Source: Candidatus Nanoarchaeia archaeon
GTDB lineage: Archaea; Nanobdellota; Nanobdellia; Woesearchaeales; DATDTY01
Direction: 5' to 3'
NCBI GenBank assembly: GCA_035290625.1
Contig: DATDTY010000067.1
Span: forward strand, 1 to 51,139
Length of the DNA stretch: 51,139 nt
In this document: positions 33,691 to 40,953 of the stretch, one piece after another
How positions within the stretch are numbered: position 1 is the stretch's first letter
Layout of the letters: each line of letters begins with the position of its first letter
The notes under the pieces: generated by a model
What the model saw: only the letters and a program-made list of their open reading frames with translations
What the model was told of the DNA's origin: nothing
Database searches by the model: none
Made by a program: the position numbers and the translations under genes

Positions 33691-34239
33691 ATGGATATCG
33701 GATTTGCAATACTTTTAGAGGATGAATGTTACAACTACTCTCGTAAATTAGAATTAAAACTATGTGAAAAATTCGGTTTATGCTGGGGCTTGAAGCAAAG
33801 TCCACACATAACCATTAAGGCACCATTTGAAACAGACAAATTAGGCCCATTTGTAAAATATCTGAAGAGCTTGGCAAAAGAGATATCTCCATTTGAAATC
33901 GAATTAGAAGGGTTTAATTACTTCGGGAATAAAGTTATTTTTCTTGATGTAAAGAGAAACAAGCAGCTTAAAGAGTTGCATTTTAGAATCTTAAGAGATT
34001 TACAAAGTAAGTTTAGTATCAATCCGCACGAATTGGAAGGTAAACATGTAAAATTTCATTCTAGTATTGCTACTGGCGACGTGACTGAGGAAAAGTTTAG
34101 GAAAGCAAAGCAATATCTGAAGAAATATCATCCAAACTTTAAGTTTACAGCAAAGACTATGGGGATTTTTTATTATCTTGGTGAAGATGCTGGATGGATT
34201 ATAGTAAGAAGGACAAAGTTTAATAGAGATAGAAAATAG
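33691..34239 (+). CDS. 2H phosphoesterase (2'-5' RNA ligase-like)
   Basis: 182 aa. Two H-x-[T/S]-x motifs define the 2H superfamily: HITI in SPHITIKAPF (about residue 38) and HSSI in VKFHSSIATGD (about 128). Relatives open 2',3'-cyclic phosphates or join RNA. TATA-like TTATTAAATA near 33660 gives it its own promoter with a leaderless-like start. AT-rich like the operon upstream; convergent with pyrK. Confidence 0.8.
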   Translation: MDIGFAILLEDECYNYSRKLELKLCEKFGLCWGLKQSPHITIKAPFETDKLGPFVKYLKSLAKEISPFEIELEGFNYFGNKVIFLDVKRNKQLKELHFRILRDLQSKFSINPHELEGKHVKFHSSIATGDVTEEKFRKAKQYLKKYHPNFKFTAKTMGIFYYLGEDAGWIIVRRTKFNRDRK

Positions 34240-34242
34240 TTT

Positions 34243-35019
34243 TTAGTGGCTGTAATATTCCTTCAGCGTCGCTTTTCTTCCTGAAGGAGTATATGCGAAA
34301 GCGCCGAACTCTTTCATGTTTTTTGCTTCCTTGAAGCTGAACACAGGCCCGTCCTTGCATACTAACCTGTCATCTACCATGCACTGGGCGCAGATTCCGT
34401 AACCGCAGGCCATGAAGCGCTCTAAGGAGAGTTCTCCCTGAATGCTGTGTTTTAACCCTAGTTCCATCACTTTTTTCATCATGACCTCAGGTCCGCAGGC
34501 GTAGATGAAGTCTATTTTTTTGTTTTTTAATTCGTTTTCCAATACCGCTGTTGTAAAGCCTTTAAATCCAAAGCTGCCGTCATCAGTGCAGAATCTTGCG
34601 TTTTTAAAGCGGTCTTTGTATAATAATAATTCCCTGGTTCTTGCTCCATTGATGATGATTGGATTGTTTAATTCTTCTATCAAGGTTGCCACTGAGGCCA
34701 TGCCCAGGCCGCCTGCTACGACTATTGATTTTCCCTTCTTTATCGAGAACGGTTTTCCATAGGGGCCTCTGATGCCGAGCTTGTCTCCTGGCTTTAGGGT
34801 TATTAGTTTCTTTGTGCATTCTCCCTTTGCTTCTACGGTTATTCCTATCTGGTCTTTGGAGTGGTAGGATAACGCGAACGGCTTCTCATCAATGCCAGGA
34901 AGCCAGAGCATTATAAATTGGCCTGGCTGGTAATCAATCTTATGGTTCAGGAAGAGGGTTGAGACGGTTTTGGATTCCTTCTTTACTTTCGTGATTTTTA
35001 GGACTTTTGGGATTTCCAT
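34243..35019 (-). CDS. pyrK: Dihydroorotate dehydrogenase B electron-transfer subunit
   Basis: 258 aa. FAD-binding LPGIDEKPFALSYH, NAD-binding VVAGGLGMASVATLIEEL, and the [2Fe-2S] cluster motif CGYGICAQC plus downstream VCKDGPVF. It passes electrons from the PyrD FMN to NAD+. Its partner pyrD is 6 kb away at 40954. Its first 22 nt overlap the end of the BRO-N gene, which lies upstream on the same strand. Confidence 0.93.
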   Translation of the reverse strand: MEIPKVLKITKVKKESKTVSTLFLNHKIDYQPGQFIMLWLPGIDEKPFALSYHSKDQIGITVEAKGECTKKLITLKPGDKLGIRGPYGKPFSIKKGKSIVVAGGLGMASVATLIEELNNPIIINGARTRELLLYKDRFKNARFCTDDGSFGFKGFTTAVLENELKNKKIDFIYACGPEVMMKKVMELGLKHSIQGELSLERFMACGYGICAQCMVDDRLVCKDGPVFSFKEAKNMKEFGAFAYTPSGRKATLKEYYSH

Positions 35020-35831
35020 TTCAGGCTTCTCCTTTTCTGCGATTCAGGCTGTTGCAGATAATTCTCATCCGTAATAACCTTATCTCCGGATTCAAGCTCA
35101 AGATTCTTTCGTGCATCTCCAGCTATCTTACCTCCTTTCCTGGCAGCACTTTTATTCTCAGAGAATCCTAATGCATTTCTGCTTCGTGCGATCTTTGTTG
35201 TTGATGCTTCTCCCAACATTGTGAAGATAATCTCGAGATCAGTCATATGGTCCCTTAGATTCTCTTTTTTAAGAGATTTAAGCTTTTTGTATTCATCAAC
35301 CGTCTTGCCAAACGTTGCCTTGCTGATTTCGTTTGTAAGAATTGCATATTCTTTGTCTTCTTTTACTCCTCGTTTAGACCATTCGTCAGTTAATTCCTGC
35401 CTTACTGCAATGCCCCTGACCCTCTTTTCTATCCAGTCATCAGAATAGCCTTTTTGCTTGTACAACTCCTTCATACGCTTTTGTGTAAGTTCTGGATCTT
35501 GTATTTCCTCCACACGCTCATAACCGACTTGCGCAAGCCATTGCTTAAAGGGCTCGGCCTTTGGGGATGGGATGGACTGGATTATACGGAACATGTTCTT
35601 TGTATTTGCGCAGTCTGTAGCGTAGGATTTACCATCAGCTGAGGGTAATTTCAGTTGTAAACAATATGTTAACAACTGACTTTCTCTTCCTTTCAAAACC
35701 CCCCAGTATTGCCTGGGGCTTGGGCTGTCAGTGAGTGCCTGAACTACATCCACCACAGAGAAATACCACTGATTTTCATGCCAGATTCTTCTTATCCGCT
35801 TGTCTTGGAAGACGACTAAGGCTTTGTCCAT
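34998..35831 (-). CDS. BRO-N domain protein, DinD-like
   Basis: 277 aa. The N-terminal BRO-N domain (ALVVFQDKRIRRIWHENQWYF...VVDVVQAL; PRQYWGVLKGRE) occurs in phage antirepressors. The C-terminal half (AQVGYERVEEIQDPELTQKRMKELYKQKGYSDDWIEKRVRGIAVRQELTDEW) matches DNA-damage-inducible protein D. A 5'-fragment of a second copy is at 10212. Probably DNA-binding and of mobile origin. The 12-bp hairpin at 35854-35898 sits just upstream of its promoter. Confidence 0.85.
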   Translation of the reverse strand: MDKALVVFQDKRIRRIWHENQWYFSVVDVVQALTDSPSPRQYWGVLKGRESQLLTYCLQLKLPSADGKSYATDCANTKNMFRIIQSIPSPKAEPFKQWLAQVGYERVEEIQDPELTQKRMKELYKQKGYSDDWIEKRVRGIAVRQELTDEWSKRGVKEDKEYAILTNEISKATFGKTVDEYKKLKSLKKENLRDHMTDLEIIFTMLGEASTTKIARSRNALGFSENKSAARKGGKIAGDARKNLELESGDKVITDENYLQQPESQKRRSLKWKSQKS

Positions 35832-35853
35832 TCTTGCCTGAACCCTCTCTTTA

Positions 35854-35898
35854 TAGCAAATCGCACAAATTTTGGAACATTTATCCTGCGATTTGCTA
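35854..35898. promoter_or_regulatory. Perfect 12-bp inverted repeat, 21-nt loop
   Basis: Arms TAGCAAATCGCA and TGCGATTTGCTA. Same loop length and the same TAGCAAAT arm start as the hairpin at 19392-19438. The arm overlaps the putative minus-strand TATA (CTATAAAG, about 35848-35856) of the BRO-N gene, so an operator is plausible. A second inverted repeat AAATCTCA/TGAGATTT follows at about 35905-35941. Confidence 0.5.
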
Positions 35899-35993
35899 GT
35901 TACTAAATCTCACAATATGTTCATAAATTAATGAGATTTACTATTAGATGGGTATTCCTGGTTTTATAATGGTTGCGGTGGTGTTGGGATGGC

Positions 35994-36416
35994 TTATTTC
36001 TTTAAAAATTTCCTGGCCATCTCGTGAAATTCCCTGCATATCCCAAGGTCAAACTCTGCAGTCTCTCTAGAATAGGAATAATGGTAATCAGCATCTTCTC
36101 TTGCACTCATCGCAGCCTTAAAATCGTTGATATGCCTGCTCTCAATCTTTCCATTTTTGTTTAAGTGCTCCAATACAGCAATGACTGCAATGTGTTTTTT
36201 CTCAATATAGCCCTGATCGTAAAGGACGGCTTTGGCGGCATGAAACATGGAATAATAGCATTTCACAATACTCCATTTGTAATCCTCATCACTGAGCGCT
36301 TTTTCAGCTTTCCCAAGGTCATAGGCTGACTCATTTAATTCCTTTTCGCTGAGCTCCTTATCTGGGCTCGTTTTTATCAGGAATCTCTTTTCAATGCATT
36401 GCTTCAGGCTTATCAT
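35994..36416 (-). CDS. HEPN-domain protein (pair 1)
   Basis: 140 aa, four-helix HEPN protein. The R-x5-H motif is visible in AREDADYHYS. KCYYSMFHAAKAVLYDQGYIEKKH is typical of the MNT-associated family. It is the presumed RNase toxin or the AMP-accepting partner of the adjacent nucleotidyltransferase. The start overlaps the MNT stop by 4 nt. Confidence 0.85.
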   Translation of the reverse strand: MISLKQCIEKRFLIKTSPDKELSEKELNESAYDLGKAEKALSDEDYKWSIVKCYYSMFHAAKAVLYDQGYIEKKHIAVIAVLEHLNKNGKIESRHINDFKAAMSAREDADYHYSYSRETAEFDLGICREFHEMARKFLKK

Positions 36417-36937
36417 ACAAGCCTCACCTTGTCCTTCTCAACCCTCTCATAGAATGCCTTGTCCTGCTTGGCCATCTTTGACCATTCCAGGTCTGTGAAT
36501 ATGTTAAAACTTATCTTTCTTCCCATCTTTCTCTCCAGGGATTCCATATCGCGTATGATCTCTGTTCTTCTGGCCTTTCCTATGATCAAGAGATCCATAT
36601 CACTGTCTGTACTGTAGTCTCCTCTTGCGCAGCTTCCATACAGGTATACCTCTGAATTCTCTGGCTTCTTTATATCGCTTAATCCCATCAGGATATTTAT
36701 CTTCTTGAGTTCGGTAATCACCCCGTTATCATTGTTGATGTTCACCATGCGGCTAGAGCCTATTGTCTTTCTTGTTATGAATCCGTTTTTTTCAAGATAG
36801 TACAGCCATTTTATGACTGTGGCTTTTGATATCTTTGTTTTTTGTACCAGCTCTCTCTGGAGGACGTCTTCATGGTCTACAAGGTATTTTAGAATGAGGA
36901 GTATCTTCTTGTTGCCGAATAGGTCTTCCAGCTGCAT
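36413..36937 (-). CDS. HTH-MNT nucleotidyltransferase (pair 1)
   Basis: 174 aa. Winged helix (about 1-65: QRELVQKTKISKATVIKWLYYLEKNGFI) fused to a minimal nucleotidyltransferase with GSCARGDYSTDSDMDLLIIG (about 101-120; the GS...D-x-D motif). The partner of the HEPN gene at 35994. In MNT-HEPN systems the MNT modifies or neutralises HEPN. A palindrome GGTTTAA-N4-TTAAACC at 36953-36970 overlaps its TATA box, so autoregulation through the HTH is likely. Confidence 0.87.
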   Translation of the reverse strand: MQLEDLFGNKKILLILKYLVDHEDVLQRELVQKTKISKATVIKWLYYLEKNGFITRKTIGSSRMVNINNDNGVITELKKINILMGLSDIKKPENSEVYLYGSCARGDYSTDSDMDLLIIGKARRTEIIRDMESLERKMGRKISFNIFTDLEWSKMAKQDKAFYERVEKDKVRLV

Positions 36938-36952
36938 GATGAGATTAGGACT

Positions 36953-36970
36953 GGTTTAAGTATTTAAACC
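36953..36970. promoter_or_regulatory. Palindromic operator of MNT-HEPN pair 1
   Basis: GGTTTAA-GTAT-TTAAACC, perfect 7-bp arms. It covers the TATA-like TTTAAATAC on the minus strand, 16-33 nt upstream of ATG 36937. Confidence 0.55.
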
Positions 36971-37048
36971 TTTTGGTATAAATGGATAGACCTAATGGTT
37001 TAATTGGTTTGACTCATAGTTTGTGAGTTCTTCAGATTTTCTTAGCCT

Positions 37049-37100
37049 GCTTGGGAGGCATCTTTTGGATGACTGCAAAAATGCTAAAATGTGGTCACCC
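37049..37100 (+). promoter_or_regulatory. Relic of a Fic-type operator
   Basis: This segment aligns over about 51 nt with the region upstream of the Fic gene (38661-38711), including the spaced motifs GGATGACTGCAAAAA and TGTGGTCACC matching GTGACTACAAAAA and TGTAGTCACC. No Fic gene follows it. Confidence 0.45.
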
Positions 37101-37117
37101 AAGAGCAAAAGAATTCT

Positions 37118-37225
37118 TTACAACCTCTCCTGCCCTAACCTCTTATTAATAATCGCATGATATCTCTTCTCCTTGTCTATACCGATGGAATTCCTGTTAA
37201 GCATTGGTATGCGCAGCATATCCAT
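37118..37225 (-). pseudogene. Short ORF, probable gene remnant
   Basis: 35 codons from ATG 37225 ending at TAA 37118, encoding a basic peptide (MDMLRIPMLNRNSIGI, then DKEKRYHAIINKRLGQERL). The sequence looks protein-like rather than random but matches no family I recognise. It lies in the 36938-37251 gap beside the relic operator. Confidence 0.3.
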
Positions 37226-37251
37226 TAAGCTAAAAAGACCCTAACACAAAA

Positions 37252-38022
37252 TCATCTCAACGCTATATACTTCCCCCTTTCTCTAAAACTTACTATTCCT
37301 TTATCTCTCAGAAACTGCAATTGCTGCCTTATTTTTGCTTTGACATGCTGATTTTCGGGGTGATCTTTTGCAAGCTCTTCTTCATATTCATAGACCTCTT
37401 TAAGCGAAAACTCCTTTTTCTCCAGTGCATGGATTACCCGCAGGACATCAAGAGTCCAGCCCCTTTCAGGCAGAGTAGTGTCTTTGATGAAGCTGACCTT
37501 CTTCCACTGATTATGCACAGTCGTCTTATCGTATATTTCTTTCTCATGGATTATCTTTATTATTCCTTCTGGCGGAATTTTATTTAGCAGTACATTACAG
37601 CCAATCCATCCAGCTCTTCTGGCCCTCTGCGAGAGTGGCTTCCTTTTCTCAATAATGGTCTCGGTGAAAAAGAAGTAAGGCAATAAGAATAGGTTTTCAA
37701 TGTAATAATCAGTATTATACTTCAGAAGGAAGAAATTTGGCCTGATATCGTGCTTGATAGAGTCTATCATTAAAGTATAAGCACCATCAAGAATCCTTTT
37801 TCCAAACTTACTCTTTTGACTCTTCAACTGGAATTGCTGGTTGCATTGAGGGCAGAAGAAATCTGCCACAGGCTGGTTATTTGGAAATTTATTTATCTCT
37901 AAATGAGAACATGCTGGGCAGAACATATTATTGCCCATCCAATTCTCAGTGAGAACCCGTATTCTTTGGGAATTGCTTTTGTATCTGTCAAATACTTCCT
38001 CTTGGTAAATACTGAGTTCCAT
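37252..38022 (-). CDS. DpnI-like restriction endonuclease (Dam-replacing family)
   Basis: 256 aa from ATG 38022 (MELSIYQEE), which aligns with the DpnI N-terminus; ATG 38028 is the longer alternative. Conserved with DpnI as I recall it: YKSNSQ, LTENW, the zinc knuckle CPAC...CPQC, PVADFFC, RRAGWIGCN and the C-terminal winged helix KIRQQLQFLRDKGIV. DpnI cuts GATC when adenine is methylated. The catalytic D-x10-ExK of DpnI is here Asp54...Gln65-Leu-Lys67, a D-QxK site. A TATA-like element lies at about 38052. Single gene; no Dam methylase in the window. Confidence 0.88.
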   Translation of the reverse strand: MELSIYQEEVFDRYKSNSQRIRVLTENWMGNNMFCPACSHLEINKFPNNQPVADFFCPQCNQQFQLKSQKSKFGKRILDGAYTLMIDSIKHDIRPNFFLLKYNTDYYIENLFLLPYFFFTETIIEKRKPLSQRARRAGWIGCNVLLNKIPPEGIIKIIHEKEIYDKTTVHNQWKKVSFIKDTTLPERGWTLDVLRVIHALEKKEFSLKEVYEYEEELAKDHPENQHVKAKIRQQLQFLRDKGIVSFRERGKYIALR

Positions 38023-38118
38023 TCTCATTCCATTATGTTGATGGTTAATAAATCTTATCCAAGATCGCTCCCCAGCCTATGATCATTCTTAAATAGATCC
38101 TCTGGATCAGCTTGTTTA

Positions 38119-38340
38119 ATGAAATGCCCGTACTGCAATTCAAAAACCAAAGTAGAGATTCTTACAACAGAAAGAGGCCAGGTTAGGTGGCTGAATCCAA
38201 AGATAGGAGATAATGGCGCAATAATCGAGTTAGGAAATAAATGGGAATATGAAGGCGGAGAGACTCTAGAGGATACAAGATATGAAATAAGGTGCGTTAA
38301 ATGCGGCAAAACAATAAAACATACTGATACCTTGGCGTAG
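38119..38340 (+). CDS. Small zinc-ribbon protein
   Basis: 73 aa. Begins MKCPYCNSKTKVEIL and ends RYEIRCVKCGKTIKHTDTLA: two CxxC knuckles about 55 residues apart with a beta-rich middle. TATA-like CTTAAATAG at 38087-38095 supports a leaderless start. Often such proteins accompany DNA or RNA transactions; no specific function can be given. Divergent from the DpnI-like gene. Confidence 0.6.
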   Translation: MKCPYCNSKTKVEILTTERGQVRWLNPKIGDNGAIIELGNKWEYEGGETLEDTRYEIRCVKCGKTIKHTDTLA

Positions 38341-38368
38341 TGTTAGGATCCGAAAAAAGGTGATCAAC

Positions 38369-38643
38369 ATGAAAATCACCCAAACCATCCTTGAAAAAAC
38401 GTTCATCATCGAGCATAGAGGAAAAGAGTACTATGTCAATTTCGCGACTCTGATGGATATGTTATGGAACTAAGAGAGGGCGAGAATTGGCAAATAAATG
38501 ATGAAGATGGCAACGAGCTTGATGTGTATGTCTTCCAACCTACTCCAGGAGAATTGAAGCAGAAATATAAAGAAGTAAGATTATTCAACAAGCTTGTCCG
38601 CTTCTGCATCAGGCATTTCAATGATTATCGGCCGGAATTATAG
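38369..38643 (+). pseudogene. Frameshifted small gene
   Basis: ATG 38369, after an AAAGGTGA ribosome-binding-like site, opens a frame (MKITQTILEKTFIIEHRGKE) that stops at 38473. Another frame continues without a break (DSDGYVMELREGENWQINDEDG to ...FCIRHFNDYRPEL, stop 38641). One shift near 38440-38450 would give a single 90-aa protein. Its last 52 nt are duplicated at 39719-39770 on the other side of the Fic gene. Family unknown. Confidence 0.6.
38591..38642 (+). repeat. 52-bp direct repeat, left copy
   Basis: The 3' end of the frameshifted gene, starting AGCTTGTCCGCTTCTGCATC. Matches 39719-39770 at 48 of 52 positions by eye. The two copies bracket the Fic gene and its promoter. Confidence 0.75.
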
Positions 38644-38680
38644 GCTTCTTATATACCCAAGCACGGGAGGAATCCTTTGG

Positions 38681-38741
38681 GTGACTACAAAAACAACCAA
38701 ATGTAGTCACCTAAAATAGCAACATTTAAATATGTAGTCAC
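38681..38741 (+). promoter_or_regulatory. Fic promoter with three operator half-sites
   Basis: GTGACTACA (38681-38689) and TGTAGTCAC (38702-38710) form an inverted pair, and TGTAGTCAC recurs at 38733-38741 between the TATA box (CATTTAAATA, about 38723-38732) and ATG 38755. Also CTCTA-T-TAGAG at 38742-38752. This implies a repressor that shuts the Fic gene. Confidence 0.6.
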
Positions 38742-38754
38742 CTCTATTAGAGGT

Positions 38755-39711
38755 ATGCATATTGAAAAGCGAAAGGTTGGAAAGAAGATTAAGTATTTTC
38801 TTTCACATTCCTACAGAGAAGGCAAAAAAGTCCACAAATTCAGGAAATACATCGGGCAGAACTTAAAAATACAATTATTGGAAGAAAGAAGAACAATCGC
38901 TGAAAAGCTTATTTTGGAGGAGATACACCGCTACAAAATCATAAAAGACCCGCTCCGGGTGCAGCTTTCAGACGAAGAAATCACTGCAATAAGAAAACTT
39001 GAATTCAAGATACCGATAAAGCTAAGGCATTTGTCTGAAGGCCAATGGAAAGAATTCTCAGAGATATTCACCTATAACACCAATGCCATAGAAGGAAGCA
39101 AATTAAACCAAAGAGAGGTGCAGGATCTCCTGGAAAAGGATAAATGGCCCGACAAGTCAAAAGGGGATATTGCAGAAGCCTACGGAGTGGATGAGGCATT
39201 ACGGTTTATCAGAGGGACCAAGGAGCATCTATCCATAGAACTTAGCAAAAAAATACACAAGATTGTCTTCAAGAATTCAAAGCCATTTGCCGGGAAATTA
39301 AGGAAAAAAGGCGAAGAAGTTGTTGTTATGGACAGCAGCGGGAATGTTGTCCATGAAGGAGCCCCCCAACCCCGGATCAGCCATTTATTGAATGAGCTGG
39401 TTTCATGGTATGACAAGAACAAGACAGCATATCCTGCCTTGGTTCTTGGCGCAGTGATCCATAACCAATTCGAGAATATTCATCCGTTCAGGGATGGAAA
39501 CGGCAGGGTTGGCAGAATCTTGCTGAATAATATCCTGATTAAGCACAGCCTGCCTCCAATTAATATAGACTTAAAAAATAGGATGGAATACTACTCATCA
39601 TTGCAGTCATATGAAAAGAATCACGATCTAAGGCCTACTATAGATCTTTATTTGAAGGAGTATGCAAACTTAAGAAAAAAGCTGGGTGGCCACAAAACAA
39701 GGAAAATGTAG
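38755..39711 (+). CDS. Fic-family AMPylase-like protein
   Basis: 318 aa. The catalytic loop HPFRDGNGRVGR (His243) is intact. An N-terminal inhibitory motif of the S/T-x3-E-G type is seen as TNAIEGS (about 108-114), so the protein is probably self-inhibited (class II). The N-terminal 60 residues (RKVGKKIKYFLSHSYREGKKVHKFRKYIG) look like a small beta/zinc-free adaptor. Fic proteins transfer AMP (or other phosphoryl groups) to target proteins. Leaderless start under the operator array. Confidence 0.92.
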   Translation: MHIEKRKVGKKIKYFLSHSYREGKKVHKFRKYIGQNLKIQLLEERRTIAEKLILEEIHRYKIIKDPLRVQLSDEEITAIRKLEFKIPIKLRHLSEGQWKEFSEIFTYNTNAIEGSKLNQREVQDLLEKDKWPDKSKGDIAEAYGVDEALRFIRGTKEHLSIELSKKIHKIVFKNSKPFAGKLRKKGEEVVVMDSSGNVVHEGAPQPRISHLLNELVSWYDKNKTAYPALVLGAVIHNQFENIHPFRDGNGRVGRILLNNILIKHSLPPINIDLKNRMEYYSSLQSYEKNHDLRPTIDLYLKEYANLRKKLGGHKTRKM

Positions 39712-39718
39712 ACACCTA

Positions 39719-39770
39719 AGCTTGTCCGCTTCTGCATCAGGCATTTTAATGATTATAAGCTGGAATTATA
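39719..39770 (+). repeat. 52-bp direct repeat, right copy
   Basis: Copy of 38591-38642 with four differences, ending GGAATTATA. It re-creates the 3' end of the frameshifted gene but has no gene body. Confidence 0.75.
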
Positions 39771-39800
39771 AGAAGGTATTCTGAAATCTTGAGGCAACCG

Positions 39801-39832
39801 GGTTAAGTCAACACGCGTGTGTTGACTTAACC
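39801..39832. promoter_or_regulatory. 32-bp perfect palindrome upstream of the CHAT operon
   Basis: Arms GGTTAAGTCAACAC and GTGTTGACTTAACC, 14 bp each and perfect, around GCGT. It ends about 15 nt before the TATA-like CTTTTAAATG (39847-39856). The position fits an activator or repressor site. Confidence 0.7.
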
Positions 39833-39876
39833 GATGATTGCAAAGGCTTTTAAATGTAAATGGGATTAGATACTGT

Positions 39877-40077
39877 ATGGTGGGCACTCGTATCAAGGAC
39901 AAGAGGGGCAGATTTATAGGTATTTTCGGAAATGTGCCTGAAACATTGAGGGATGATATTATAGTTACTTTGGACAAGAAGCCTTACACTTGGAACACTG
40001 CCTTTTTGGAGATCAAGGACAACACCAGTCTGGGAAAGAAACTATTAAAAAGACTGGAGGAATTGGATATCCTATGA
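39877..40077 (+). CDS. Small protein of the CHAT operon (first gene)
   Basis: 66 aa from ATG 39877 (MVGTRIKDKRGRFIGIFG); the frame opens earlier but the TATA at 39847 makes 39877 leaderless. It appears to be beta strands (RFIGIFGNV; DIIVTLDKK; NTAFLEIKD) plus a C-terminal helix (GKKLLKRLEELDIL). No family recognised. It overlaps the next ORF by 4 nt. Confidence 0.6.
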   Translation: MVGTRIKDKRGRFIGIFGNVPETLRDDIIVTLDKKPYTWNTAFLEIKDNTSLGKKLLKRLEELDIL

Positions 40078-40316
40078 GCGCTAAAATATCTGAAAGCATG
40101 AAAGAACTGGTTATAACCAAGATAGAGTCACATATGCCCTCTCACCTCAAGCTTTCTATAGGCTCTTACGGGAATCTCAGCAAAGAGGAGATGATAGAGC
40201 ATGTCAAGAAAGGGGATGAGATAGGCCAGCAGATTGTCAGGGTACATATGTCCTTCTTGAAGGCTGTTGCAAGCGGGGAATTTGCCAGAAAGATGGTTTC
40301 TGTGGAAAATGGATAA
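40074..40316 (+). CDS. Small helical protein of the CHAT operon (second gene)
   Basis: 80 aa from ATG 40074 (MSAKISESMKELVITKIES). All-alpha by appearance (KEEMIEHVKKGDEIGQQIVRVHMSFLKAV). Not recognised. Coupled to both neighbours by overlaps (4 nt upstream, 8 nt downstream). Size and position suggest an adaptor or inhibitor of the protease encoded next. Confidence 0.6.
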   Translation: MSAKISESMKELVITKIESHMPSHLKLSIGSYGNLSKEEMIEHVKKGDEIGQQIVRVHMSFLKAVASGEFARKMVSVENG

Positions 40317-40950
40317 AGGAATGATTATAACCCTGCCTCGTAACGATTACGTAACTGAATACATTTCACAATATTCAATAGAAATCATAAATCAAGCTCG
40401 GATTAAGGGGGTGCCTGTCAAGGAATTAAAAGACAAGAATGCAAATAGGGAGGAATTTGAATCTGTTCTCAGGAAGCTTAACTATTCCCTGATAGTCTTT
40501 AATGGGCATGGGTCTGAAGTATCTATAGAGGGACAGAATGGGGTTCTTGCGGACAAAGCGAACTCATCCTTACTTAAAGAAAGAATTACCTATGCACGAT
40601 CCTGTAGTGCTGGGAGTATCTTGGGAAGGATCTGTATGAAAGATTCCAAGAAGGGATGTTTTATCGGATATACGCTTCCGTTCATGTTCTATGTGGATTC
40701 GAATTGGATTTCAACTCCCCGGAAGGATAGCGTTGCTCCTTTATTTCTAGAGCCGTCAAATTTGGTTGCTATCTCTCTGTTAAAAGGGAATTCAGCTCTT
40801 CACGCGCATGAAAACAGTAAGAAACAGATGTTAAAGAATATTAATAAAGTTTTAAGGAGGGGAGGTAATGAATCCTTTTTGTTTGCACAAGCTTTATGGA
40901 ATAATTACCTAGGCCAAGTGCTCATAGGTAATCCATCTGCAGTAATGTGA
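40309..40950 (+). CDS. CHAT/caspase-like cysteine protease
   Basis: 213 aa from ATG 40309. Clan CD features: a central strand LIVFNGHGSE with His67 followed by strand-turn TYARSCSAGS with Cys99, the His-Cys dyad order of CHAT and caspase-like domains. Preceding region resembles the first Rossmann strands (MIITLPRNDYVTEYIS). It has no TPR, EAD or other fused sensor, unlike Craspase-type TPR-CHAT. Third gene of a coupled operon. Substrate unknown; a defence or programmed-death protease is the obvious inference. Confidence 0.75.
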   Translation: MDKGMIITLPRNDYVTEYISQYSIEIINQARIKGVPVKELKDKNANREEFESVLRKLNYSLIVFNGHGSEVSIEGQNGVLADKANSSLLKERITYARSCSAGSILGRICMKDSKKGCFIGYTLPFMFYVDSNWISTPRKDSVAPLFLEPSNLVAISLLKGNSALHAHENSKKQMLKNINKVLRRGGNESFLFAQALWNNYLGQVLIGNPSAVM

Positions 40951-40953
40951 TTT

